From Branchiostoma lanceolatum (taxonomy: Eukaryota > Chordata > Leptocardii > Amphioxiformes > Branchiostomatidae), in NCBI RefSeq assembly GCF_035083965.1, contig NC_089723.1:4735501-4799500 (forward strand): a stretch of 64,000 nucleotides of DNA. The letters run 5' to 3'. Shown piece after piece: positions 49,440-64,000 of this stretch. The position numbers were made by a program, and so were the translations under genes. The first letter of the stretch is position 1, and every line of letters starts with the position of its first letter. The notes beneath the pieces were generated by a model, which saw only the letters and a program-made list of their open reading frames with translations, had not been told where the DNA came from and did not search any database.

Positions 49440-49548
49440 GATTGGGGGCATCTGCATTTCGCCCTCGAAATCGATAAGAAGTTATATACTGACAGAAAGT
49501 ACAATTTTTGCTCTTTCACACACACTAGATTTCCTGTTGGTTTGAAAT
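49440..49548. repeat. Right member of the direct repeat pair
   Basis: Same two blocks as 38002-38109, at 49440-49468 and 49532-49548, in the same orientation. It lies about 460 bp before the AK6 start. Confidence 0.8.
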
Positions 49549-50011
49549 ATACAACAAGTTAAAAACAAGGGGGGAAATTACACGAAAATCACCTGATTTC
49601 GGGTCGTATTTTCGACTGGAAAGCGATTAACTAACAGTTAAAAAATCTATAGGAGTACAAAAGGAGGCTAGAAAATTGTAAATCACTTGAAAATAGGAAG
49701 ATACACGGTCATATACTCCAGCGACAAGCTCTGTTGTAAGGGGTGTTGACGCCCGGAGTCATGGAACGGACTACTTTCTCTCGCGGAAGGAAAATAAAAC
49801 TGCCTCGAACTCTCGACGTGGCTTGGCGGCTGAAATATCATATAGAAAAACTCACGGTTTAATTTTTCTTTCAAACATGACTCTATAAATACCTCTTGAT
49901 ACAATAATCATACCAAACTTACGTTACCTGTTAACTAACCTAGCAAAAACCAACGTTATAACTTAGAAATCTTGTTAACTTATTAACTTGTCCCGTCATG
50001 CAACAGCCAAA

Positions 50012-55784
<5,773 letters not shown>

Positions 55785-57049
55785 ACACTTGACGTCTTAC
55801 AGATGAAGTTTTATTTTGAAAGCATTTAAATTATTTTGCTGTTTTTCTTTTAAATTCTTATCATTATTTGAAGTAAGATAAGTGTATGCCATGGCATATT
55901 GTTTTCTTTTTTTCTTTCTTGGGGGAAACAAGGAAGGAAATGTACAAAGCTTCTTTATACTAAACAAAAGAAGACTGTTTCATCACTGTTTAGCTGTATA
56001 GAAAGATAAATGGCCATGTAAGCTTTCCTTAAGAGTGGCCACAATAAAATGATAGCTGACAATAGTATTTTAGCCCTGATCTATTAGGCCTAGTCAGATA
56101 CCTTTGCAATTCACTACTAATGCTGATGTGTTTTTGATTGACCTTTAGCAAGTTAACTGCTCAAGTATGCTACACACTGATTATGCTATATAGAAACAGT
56201 GGAGTTTACATATGATTATAATGTGCATGATTTTTGTACCATGCAAACTGGGAAAGAATGGCATGTATGTACAAAGGGACATATTGTTATGACAAATTGT
56301 AATAACAAAAGCTGGCAAATTTCATTAAAGAAAGTGCTCAAATGTGCAAGACAAAAAAAGAAGACAAAGGATTACTAATATGTAATCTATCATCAATTAC
56401 AATGGCCATACTGATGAAAATTAAATGAACTGCTATGATATCATATTTTACATTGTTTATTGTGTCATGGAACGTTTCTTCACACTCACATGCTAACAGT
56501 CCCACTGATGGGACTGGGGTGCACTATGTCTTCCTGTGGCACCCTATGTCCTCCTGTGGCACCCTATGTCCTCTTGTGGCACCCTGTGTCCTCCTGTGGC
56601 ACCTATGTCCTCCTGTAGCACCCTATGAGCCCCTATGTCCCCTTGTGGCACCCTATGTCCTCTTGTGGCACCCTATGTCCTCTTGTGACACCCTATGTCC
56701 TCTTGTGGCACCCTATGTCCTCCGGTGGCACCCTGCAAGCTTTCTTGTTCTGTGTCACTCTTATCGTCCTCGTAGGTGTGTGGTCTTGCAGCTGTTCCAT
56801 GGCCTACTATCAATGGGATTATTCGTCTTCTACTGTCTCGGAAAAAAGAAGCCTAACCCAATAAGTAGAATTTGTGTCTGTAGTTAGACTAGTCACATGC
56901 TATACTATTCCTCATTGCCTGTCAATTCTTTTCCACGTTACATGTACTTGCAATTAGCCTACGGACAGGAATGTGCAATAAGCTTTCAAACTTTCACTAT
57001 CTGAGGTGAAGAATACGTTGCACAACTCTGATCTTCGACCTTACTTAGT
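55785..57049. other. AK6 3' UTR and intergenic spacer
   Basis: An AATAAA at about 56043 may end the AK6 transcript. A 21-bp minisatellite follows (56521-56738). AGCCTACGGACAGGAATGTG near 56956 resembles a LINE tail. Confidence 0.5.
56521..56738. repeat. 21-bp minisatellite, about 10 units
   Basis: The unit CACCCTATGTCCTCTTGTGG repeats with small changes. The open frames across it are due to the repeat. Confidence 0.92.
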
Positions 57050-59665
57050 TCATTGTTCGTTTGCTTCACCGCTTCCCAGACGGGAGGCCTTTTGAAACCA
57101 CTTCTTGGCCTCTCTGAAATTGCCTTTCTTCCTGTAGGCCTTTTCCAAGCCTATCAGGGTGTTGGTGTCGTCGGCGTCGATCTGTAGTGCTTGTTTGTAG
57201 TATTCGATGGCGCTGTCTTCGTTCCCCGCTTCTAGTGCAAGCGCCGCCTTAAGTCTGATAGGCCTTGGGTCGTGTCGGTCAAGTTTGCTGCCTTTCTTCT
57301 TGTACGCCTTTTCCAAGCCTATCAGGGTGTTGGTATCGTCGGCGTCGATCTTAAGTGCTTGTTTGTAGTATTCGATGGCGCTGTCTTCGTTTCCCGCTTC
57401 TAGTGCAAGCGCCGCCCTAACTCTGATAGGCCTTGTGTCGTGTCGGTCAAGTTGGCTGCCTTTCTTCTTGTACGCCTTTTCCAAGCCTGTCAGGGTGTTG
57501 GTGTCGTCGGCGTCGATCTTAAGGGCTTGTTTGTAGTATTCGATGGCGTTGTCTTCGTACCCCGCTTCTAGTGCAAGCGCCGCCCTAACTCTGATAGGCC
57601 TGGGGTCGTGTCGGTCAACTTTGCACCAGCTACTCAGAGCAGAGTCCAGCCTCCAATAAACATCTTGTAAAACCTGACCTTTCAACTTCAGTGCCTCGCA
57701 GAGCTGTATCAGCGCTCCCGATTCATCCCCATCCTCGAGCAGTAGCCACGCCCAATCCCGTCTTGCTTCGACTATCTTATCTTTATCTCGGGTTATCTCG
57801 ATCGCGATACTGAACTCCTTGGAGCTCTCTTCCACCTTACCCTGGTGGTACAGACACTTAGCCAAGCAGATCCTACAACGCGTGAATTTGGGAACAATTT
57901 TTAGACCCTCTTTAAAGTACTCTTCTGCCTTAAGCAGGTATGATCTGGGTACCATCTTGCCCTTGTCTTTAGTCTTCTTTGCCTCCGCCAGTGCCAGTTC
58001 AAACGGAATTAAGTACCGGAGGCCATATTGATGGTAAAGGACGTGGTCTTTGGTAAAGTCTTTGAGAGCCTTCGACAGAATGTTCTCCATCTTTTCCCAT
58101 TCACGTGCGGCTTTAAAATGTAGTACTGTCTGGCGGCAAACGCTCTGATCTGTCGGGTACAGTTCGTAAGCCTCCTGGTACCATGCTGACGGATTTAGAC
58201 TTTGATCAGAGTTTCTGTGCTTGGCCGATTTTCCCTTGTCCAACACACAGGTGGTGTTCTTATTGCTCTCCAGTGCTTGTTTGTTGTAATCAGTTGCCCT
58301 CTTTTTCTCTCTCGCGTCTACTTCGTCCAGTTTAAGGTTATCCAGAGCGGTGTCCATCAAGTGGTAGGCACCTGCCCCAGCCTGGTCTTCGATCTGCGCA
58401 ATCTCACAGAGCCTCACCGGTGCTCCCGAATAATTTTGTCCCTCAACAAACAGTTTGCCCCATTCCTTTCTCGCTTCCTTTGCGATTTTGGCGTTCTCAG
58501 CTTCAGCTTCACTCTGGCGGAACTGTTCGTGGCTCTCTTCAACATTACCTTGATGGAACAGGCACTGGGCCAGGTTGATCCTGCAACGCGTGAAAAGTGG
58601 GTCTATTCTTAGCGCCTGTCGGAAGTACTCTTCTGCCCTCGGTAGGTACACTAATGTTTCTTCGACCCTTTCTCTTACTGCTCTCTTGGCGTTGGGCTTA
58701 GTACACTTTTCCTTCCAATATGCGTCTTCAAACGGAAGGAAGAACCGGAGACCATATTGATGGTAAAGGAGCGGATCGTCGGGAAATTGTTTGAGAGCCT
58801 TCGTCAAGATTTCCCCTAACTTTTGCCAGTCGCGTGTAGCCTTAACGTGGAGTACAGCCTTTCGGCAGACACGCTGGTCTGTCGGGCATAGTCCGTAAGC
58901 CTCCTCGTATAGCACCGATGGTTTTACAATTTGATCTGGGTTTTTACTCGTGTACTCTCTCATCCAAACCAAACCTTGCTCTGTGCTTCGAGCGGCGGAA
59001 AACAGTTCAGCTCTCAAGAACAGAGGGTCGACATTGTCACTCCCCTCTGCACTGTTTTGCTCCAACTGCTGTAGTTTGAGAACGTTTGCCACTGCCTTGT
59101 CCAGGAAGGTTTTGATTTGACCGTGATGTGCTTGACCAAAGGACTTGTTTTCGACTTGTTTCGTTAGCAGGAACGTTTCGCTTTTCAGCCACTCCGCGTT
59201 TTCGCTGTCGAATTTGAGAGCTTCTTCAACGCACCCTAAAGCCTCATTATATCGCCCCTGACCAAATCGAGTCAAGCAAAACGATTTCTCAAACATGGCG
59301 GCGCCCCACCTCTTCTGACCTTGAGTTTCACCTCCCGACTCTTTCAGTTCCGCCAACGTCTTCCGCTTGGTCTCTGCGCTTGCCACATCGCTGTGTTTCA
59401 CGTCTATGTAGGCGAGACTGGTCAGTGCCACGAGGTTCTCCGGATCTTCGTCTAGAACCTCCTGGAACTGTCTGCGGGCCTGTAGCGAGTCGTTATCCCG
59501 AGCGTAGGACAGGAAGGCCAAGGCGTTCTTACAAGCCAGTCGGTCGGCTTCAGAACATGTCCACTGGCTCAATTTCTCATGCACCCTGGCAAACATCGAC
59601 TCGTCCAGGTTCCAGAAAAACGGACTCGGAAACTCCGGAAGGTTTTTCAATAGGTCACTCTCCAT
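57050..59665 (-). CDS. TPR-repeat protein, IFIT/TTC22-like
   Basis: A single exon of 871 residues. The chain is helical with TPR signatures (ALGCVEEALKFDSENAEWL, SAIEYYKQALKIDADDTNTL). The order and spacing recall IFIT and TTC22 proteins, which are numerous in amphioxus; vertebrate IFITs bind viral RNA. Two internal duplications are visible: a block of about 180 residues (EAYGLCPTDQRVCRKAVLH against EAYELYPTDQSVCRQTVLH), and three nearly identical 56-residue units at the C-terminus (168-bp period, DNA 57130-57630). The start ATG is at 59665 with the sequence MESDLLKNLPEFPSPFFWN. Function is inferred from family only. Confidence 0.85.
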   Translation of the reverse strand: MESDLLKNLPEFPSPFFWNLDESMFARVHEKLSQWTCSEADRLACKNALAFLSYARDNDSLQARRQFQEVLDEDPENLVALTSLAYIDVKHSDVASAETKRKTLAELKESGGETQGQKRWGAAMFEKSFCLTRFGQGRYNEALGCVEEALKFDSENAEWLKSETFLLTKQVENKSFGQAHHGQIKTFLDKAVANVLKLQQLEQNSAEGSDNVDPLFLRAELFSAARSTEQGLVWMREYTSKNPDQIVKPSVLYEEAYGLCPTDQRVCRKAVLHVKATRDWQKLGEILTKALKQFPDDPLLYHQYGLRFFLPFEDAYWKEKCTKPNAKRAVRERVEETLVYLPRAEEYFRQALRIDPLFTRCRINLAQCLFHQGNVEESHEQFRQSEAEAENAKIAKEARKEWGKLFVEGQNYSGAPVRLCEIAQIEDQAGAGAYHLMDTALDNLKLDEVDAREKKRATDYNKQALESNKNTTCVLDKGKSAKHRNSDQSLNPSAWYQEAYELYPTDQSVCRQTVLHFKAAREWEKMENILSKALKDFTKDHVLYHQYGLRYLIPFELALAEAKKTKDKGKMVPRSYLLKAEEYFKEGLKIVPKFTRCRICLAKCLYHQGKVEESSKEFSIAIEITRDKDKIVEARRDWAWLLLEDGDESGALIQLCEALKLKGQVLQDVYWRLDSALSSWCKVDRHDPRPIRVRAALALEAGYEDNAIEYYKQALKIDADDTNTLTGLEKAYKKKGSQLDRHDTRPIRVRAALALEAGNEDSAIEYYKQALKIDADDTNTLIGLEKAYKKKGSKLDRHDPRPIRLKAALALEAGNEDSAIEYYKQALQIDADDTNTLIGLEKAYRKKGNFREAKKWFQKASRLGSGEANEQ

Positions 59666-59752
59666 GGTGGCGGTGTTCGACTTCTGCTCCTGTACTGTAG
59701 CGAGTACACAGTGGGACGGTGAAGAGAAAATTATGTCTTATATCTTCGCATC

Positions 59753-59848
59753 CATAGTTTCGCTTGCGTAGGCGAAATCATGTTTGTTAAAAGCATTACA
59801 CATAGTTTCGCATGCGTAGGCGAAATCATGTTTGTTCAAAGCATCACA
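59753..59848. promoter_or_regulatory. 48-bp tandem repeat in the TPR gene promoter
   Basis: Two units, 59753-59800 and 59801-59848, differ at 3 of 48 bases. Each holds AGTTTCGC(T/A)TGCGTAGGCGAAAT, a palindromic TTTCGC/GCGAAA pair. AGTTTCGCTTGC is close to the interferon-stimulated response element (AGTTTCNNTTTC). It lies about 90-180 bp before the start codon of the minus-strand TPR gene. Confidence 0.6.
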
Positions 59849-60056
59849 ATGCATTATGTAATATTTATATTTTTATAAAGTCCACTGTCCATTATAAGTG
59901 GGCGTTCTAATCGTTCAATGTGACAGATTACATGGAACCTATGATTATAGCCCGCTGGTTAGGTCCCATGAAGCAAATGTGTTCTATTGTGTGTGAAAAC
60001 TCGCTACACGTTTTAGAAGTCTGCATTCAATGCTCGTCCAATAGTTAGGTGATGCC

Positions 60057-60333
60057 TAGCCTGGTCCCAGTCTCTAGGGGTCGGCTTATTAGAGGTGTTT
60101 TATCGGGCCCAGTCTTCTTTATTGAACCGTTTCTGATACCCTTGCTACTTCGAATCGGCTGCCACCCTACTTCCGCTGCCACCCTACTATCGCCGCCGCC
60201 CTAGATGGCGACGTAATTTAATCCAAGGCCGTAAACCCACACCCCGAGCGGGCTAAGCTGTCTGGGCGGGCGAGGGTCACTCCAAGCGCCGTAGAGATAT
60301 CGGGGAGCCACCGAGGGTATGGTTTCCAGGCTA
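60057..60333. mobile_element. MITE with TAGCCTGG ends and about 9-bp target duplication
   Basis: Ends are TAGCCTGG and CCAGGCTA. The flanks are GGTGATGCC and GGAGATGCC, a 9-base duplication with one difference. 277 bp, non-coding. Confidence 0.8.
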
Positions 60334-61342
60334 GGAGATGCCTTTCTTTGCATCTAAACGACAAAGTAACACAGTCCGTGCAGACTCACGGACTATCATT
60401 AGCATAATCAATTTAGAAACGCATTCTCTATCTCTCATGACGTAGCGAAATACACTTGCTAGTCATAATTAGGTTTTTAGTTACCCCTTGTTGAGTTATC
60501 TGACTCGAAGATGGTGTCATCGAGTTAAGTGCTAATTAATATTTAATGTGTACATTTTTTTCTATCATAGAAACAGCTTTATTAATATATTGTAAGGTTC
60601 AAAAATATATATTTGTATATCTAGGGTGATTGGCGAACCCTGTTCCTATGAACGTTGAACTAACCCCAACTGAGCTCTTATCTTGGTTTTCCTACGTCAC
60701 AGGTGATGACGATCAGGAACTGAATGCTAATGAGGAAGGGTTCATGTCAACAGTTGTAGTTTACTGCAAAAGATGTCACCGACACAGATAATCTAATGCA
60801 TGCGTATCATGGAAATGGAACTATAGGAGTTTGCAGTGTAACTACAACTGCAATTGTGTCCTTGGTTTCACCACGTTATAGGTCATGATTAGTCAGGAGA
60901 GATTCGCAGTCTGCGGCTAGAAGTCGGGATGGTTGAGAGTAGGTTAGAAAGCATTTGGGGCCCAGTCGGGAATAATTCATGTACCGGTTAGAAGATGGTC
61001 GGGACATGTTCGATGCATGTTCGGCGCCAAAGATAGGCGTGGCCTACAAACTGGTCAGACTGCTCCCCAACTACAGCCGACCTCGGAGTCGGCTGGTGTT
61101 CGGGAGCCATGTTCGGCTATGTGTAACCTGGGCTTAAGCGGGGATTTACGTACAGTATGAGGTCAACACCTACCAATGGCTGCTGTTGCGGTAAACACGT
61201 GACAAACACTACGTCACCGAAACTACCTTCCGAGAACCAGAACATCGAGTTTAATTCAATCTCCTACATCTCGATAAAAACGTCAGGTAAAGACTCGCTG
61301 AACAACAATTCACACGGACAAATACTATCGCCTTGAATCAAG
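60334..61342. other. Intergenic and 5' region of the TRIM gene
   Basis: No gene recognised. The 5' UTR of the TRIM gene probably lies in the last 150 bases; no clear TATA box was seen. Confidence 0.4.
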
Positions 61343-63523
61343 ATGGCAAGCAAGATGTCGACGGAAGATTTCGACGACCAGTTTTTGACGTGTCCTGTTT
61401 GCATGCTGCACTTCCGGGACCCCAGAATCCTGCCATGTCTGCACACATTTTGTAGGGAGTGTCTGCAAGAACGGGCCACTAAACAACAGCCGCTGGAATG
61501 TCCAACCTGTCGGACACAGGTCAGTCTACCAGACCAAGGTGTGAATGGACTCAGGACGAACTTCTACGTCAACAACCTGCTGGATTTCGCGGCCGTGAAG
61601 AAAGGGGCGGGGCCAGGTGTGCCGTGCCAGGTGTGCGAGGGGAATGTGGAGGGGTCAAAGTCTTGGTGTGCCGATTGCGCTACATTAATGTGTGAGTCAT
61701 GCGCGGCAGTACACCGGAAACTTCCAGCTACAAAAGACCACGAAGTTACCACCGAAGAAACACTTAAAGCAGATAGAGGTGTGAGCAAATTTCAGCGCAA
61801 ACGGCACTGCCACAAACACAAGAACCAAGAGCTGGTTTTCTACTGTGAGAGCTGTAAAGATTTGATTTGTACAGCATGTACCGTGGTCGACCATCGACCG
61901 GGCAAAGATCACAATCCGGTAGAAATCGCCACTGTTGCTAAGAACAAGAAAGAAACCCTGCAAGAACTTCTTAGGCAGATAGATCCGCGTCTGAAGGAAA
62001 TAAAGGCGTCTGTTAAGGAAGCTGAGAAGAAGATGACAAACTTAATTCCCTCCAAAGAAGTAGCCATAAACAAAACCAATACGTATTTCCAACAACTTAT
62101 CGACCTTATGCAAGAGCGTAGAAAAAAGATTTTGAGCCAGATTGACGAACAATGTCGAGCCGATGGCAAGGCTCTGCAGACCAAAAAGGAAGCGATAGAG
62201 TTTGAGTTGGTCGGACTGACGAGCGCACAAACGTTCTGTCAACAAGCTGTGGAACACGGAAGTGACGTGCACATTCTGGAGGTGGGAAACCAAGTCCAAG
62301 CAAGGATAGAAACTCTGCTAACAAAGGAACTGGACCTGGAGTCCAACTGGAGCGAGTTTCAGTTCGTAGAAAACACAGCTCTAACTGACTTTGCAGAAGA
62401 AATTGGGAACCTTGGTGGTTTGCAGACGGACGTTGACGTATCGAAGTGTAAAGTTGTTGTAAAGCCGGCAGTCCAGGGGTTTCAGTGTGTCGCCGTTCTG
62501 ACGACAATGAACAGAGACGGGCAGGCGTGTGTCACAAACAGCAAAGCGATCACAGCCAGTATGAAGGACCCTTCTCGAGCAAATGTGCCGACGAAACTTG
62601 AGATGAGGAGTGGAGGAGTGTGGGAAATATCGTACTTGCCCAAGGTTACGGGCGACCATGAGTTAGAGGTCAAGGTCAACTCACAGCATGTGTCAGGAAG
62701 TCCGTTTGGTGTTAATGTACAAAACAGGGACACCCCAGTGTTTACTATCGGTCGGGAGGGTAATGAGGTGGGGGAACTGAAATACCCGGAAGATGTCGTG
62801 GTTGATAGGGACGGCAACGTTGCAGTGCTGGAGTACGCGAACAAACGGGTTCAGATATTTGACGCAAACAAAGGTCACTCTTTGAACAGTTTCCCCGTTG
62901 ACGGCCAGTATACATACGGTTTTGATGTAGACTCCCACGGACGTTTCCTTGTGACGTCGTGTGGTGAAAATTACGGAACAAGACGTTATTCGCAGGAAGG
63001 CCAACTTTTGGACACATTCCAATCTGACAGTTTCCAAACCCCTCTTGGCCTAAAAGTTCTTAAGGACGGCCGCATGGTGGTGGCGGGAGGCCCACAGAAA
63101 CCGTGTCTCCTCCTGCAGCCTGACGGGAGCCTCATCCGGGAGATCGGCAAGGGGCGGTTGCAAGACCCAAGCTTTGTGACGGCAGATGAGTCACGTGATG
63201 TGCTGTTCGTCACAGATTACGGTGCACACAAGATTTGTGCGTTTGATTTTGACGGAAACTTCATGTTTGATTTTGGCAAGCAGGGTAAAAATGATGAGGA
63301 GTTTCAACAACCTCGAGGTGTAGCATTAGACCCGTTAGGTAACGTTATTGTAGGTAACGCAGGAGACGGCCGTGTGCAGGTGTTCGGGCCAGACGGAACG
63401 TTCATTCGGATTGTGGCAACAGTGAAAGGGAATTGTGCCGGTGGAGTCACACTGACTCCAAATGGTTGCGTAGCAGTAGCATGTTCGAAAGGACATTGTA
63501 TAGAACTTTACAGGTACATGTAA
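61343..63523 (+). CDS. TRIM E3 ubiquitin ligase, RING/B-box/filamin/NHL (TRIM2/3-like)
   Basis: A single exon, 726 residues. RING Cys17-Cys56 (CPVCMLHF, CLHTFCRECL, CPTC). B-box 1 near 94-134 (CQVCEG, CADCATLMCESC). B-box 2 near 155-198 (CHKHKNQELVFYCESC, CTACTVVDH). A coiled coil runs to about 330. A filamin-type Ig domain lies near 370-470 (KLEMRSGGVWEISYLP, HVSGSPFGVNV), and NHL beta-propeller repeats run to the end (YPEDVVVDRDGNVAVLEYAN, QPRGVALDPLGNVIVGNAGDG). This is the layout of TRIM2, TRIM3 and TRIM71. Expected role: cytoplasmic ubiquitin ligase that binds substrate or RNA through the NHL part. The lack of introns suggests a retrocopy-type expansion, as seen for many lancelet TRIMs. 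The first of two nearby Met codons is in good context. Confidence 0.93.
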   Translation: MASKMSTEDFDDQFLTCPVCMLHFRDPRILPCLHTFCRECLQERATKQQPLECPTCRTQVSLPDQGVNGLRTNFYVNNLLDFAAVKKGAGPGVPCQVCEGNVEGSKSWCADCATLMCESCAAVHRKLPATKDHEVTTEETLKADRGVSKFQRKRHCHKHKNQELVFYCESCKDLICTACTVVDHRPGKDHNPVEIATVAKNKKETLQELLRQIDPRLKEIKASVKEAEKKMTNLIPSKEVAINKTNTYFQQLIDLMQERRKKILSQIDEQCRADGKALQTKKEAIEFELVGLTSAQTFCQQAVEHGSDVHILEVGNQVQARIETLLTKELDLESNWSEFQFVENTALTDFAEEIGNLGGLQTDVDVSKCKVVVKPAVQGFQCVAVLTTMNRDGQACVTNSKAITASMKDPSRANVPTKLEMRSGGVWEISYLPKVTGDHELEVKVNSQHVSGSPFGVNVQNRDTPVFTIGREGNEVGELKYPEDVVVDRDGNVAVLEYANKRVQIFDANKGHSLNSFPVDGQYTYGFDVDSHGRFLVTSCGENYGTRRYSQEGQLLDTFQSDSFQTPLGLKVLKDGRMVVAGGPQKPCLLLQPDGSLIREIGKGRLQDPSFVTADESRDVLFVTDYGAHKICAFDFDGNFMFDFGKQGKNDEEFQQPRGVALDPLGNVIVGNAGDGRVQVFGPDGTFIRIVATVKGNCAGGVTLTPNGCVAVACSKGHCIELYRYM

Positions 63524-64000
63524 TACGGGTGCCAACAGTCAATAATCTATAGGAGCACCTGGTATGACATGGCATCTAGCCGTTCAGTTATTGGTTATCT
63601 TGTTGTCGCTCTTATTCTTTTACTTCGCCGTAAATAATGTGTCATTGTTGCTGTAGATTGGCAAAGTGCTTTCAGTGTTATTGAACAGATCCGAACAAGA
63701 ACTTGTACTCAGAGTCCTGTCGAGTTCATTGTAATAGGTCTTCTTCATTTATTATGTAAATTAAGTCTCAATTTGCATAATATGTCCTTCCTTATGTACA
63801 TTTCTGCATACTAAATAATAGATTTCATTGAAAGCCATCGTTCCTTTGTTCATCTATTCCCCTTGGAACACTGACAAAAACGCCCCTGCAGTTCCATAGC
63901 AAGCAGCTAGGGGGCCCAAACCTACACCACTTTTTCCTTACATCACAAACTATCTGCCTCCAACAAATCAAGACCATAGCACGTCCAGGTCAAAAGATAC
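63524..64000. other. TRIM 3' flank and start of a family D repeat
   Basis: From about 63880: TGCAGTTCCATAGCAAGCAG, CTAGGGGGCCCAAACC and, at the very end, CACGTCCAGGTCAAAAGATA. This matches the other family D copies and runs off the window. Confidence 0.6.

Noticed and set aside
38002-49548. LTRs of a retroelement
   Set aside because: Only about 110 bp with two short matching blocks, no primer-binding site, and the enclosed protein has no reverse transcriptase, integrase or capsid.
56435-56887. Open frames reading PLVAPYVLLWHP-type repeats
   Set aside because: Due to the 21-bp minisatellite.
61264-63535. Many minus-strand frames over the TRIM gene
   Set aside because: Shadows of the single-exon TRIM coding sequence.

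Overview
The window looks like lancelet (Branchiostoma, amphioxus) nuclear DNA. The host genes are intron-rich and chordate-like: dermatopontin, AGMO, PARP16 and AK6. Beside them lie two intronless genes of classes that are expanded in amphioxus, a TPR protein and a TRIM/NHL protein. Short DNA transposons (MITEs), tRNA-type SINEs, LINE pieces and CA microsatellites are dense throughout. The species call rests on gene content and repeat style, not on a database match.

Layout. About 0.6-1.1 kb holds unexplained coding-like sequence on the minus strand. Two tandem dermatopontin genes lie at 3.7-5.7 kb and 8.2-10.4 kb (+), each with four coding exons, the same exon phases and a copied TATA promoter. 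From 10.4 to 20.4 kb I see no gene: there is a 50-bp minisatellite, SINEs, CA arrays and a roughly 1.3-kb tandem duplication. AGMO, an alkylglycerol monooxygenase with twelve coding exons, runs from 20.4 to 30.4 kb (+), and decayed copies of its last exon follow it. PARP16 (six exons, minus) occupies 32.5-37.3 kb, convergent with AGMO. AK6 (four exons, +) occupies 50.0-55.8 kb and is divergent from PARP16. A TPR gene (57.05-59.67 kb, minus) and a RING/B-box/filamin/NHL TRIM gene (61.3-63.5 kb, +) close the window.

The outstanding feature lies between PARP16 and AK6. It is a giant transposon-type gene at about 37.84-47.59 kb, with a reading frame of about 2,700 codons. In order it carries an SGNH (GDSL) hydrolase, two arrays of in-frame tandem repeats, a 75-residue ubiquitin-like domain ending in GGG, Cys-rich zinc-binding segments, an XPG/FEN-type nuclease and a tesmin/TSO1-type CXC domain. 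The nuclease suggests the Academ superfamily of DNA transposons. Its frame is interrupted only by a 730-bp MITE at a TA site; without the MITE the two halves join exactly in frame, so the element is probably young.

How the genes work: dermatopontins act in the extracellular matrix, AGMO cleaves ether lipids in the ER membrane, PARP16 is a tail-anchored ER mono-ADP-ribosyltransferase, AK6 is a nuclear/ribosome-assembly NTPase, and the TPR and TRIM genes resemble innate-immune or ubiquitin-ligase families. I see no operon-like logic. I found no retrovirus, LTR element or Polinton.
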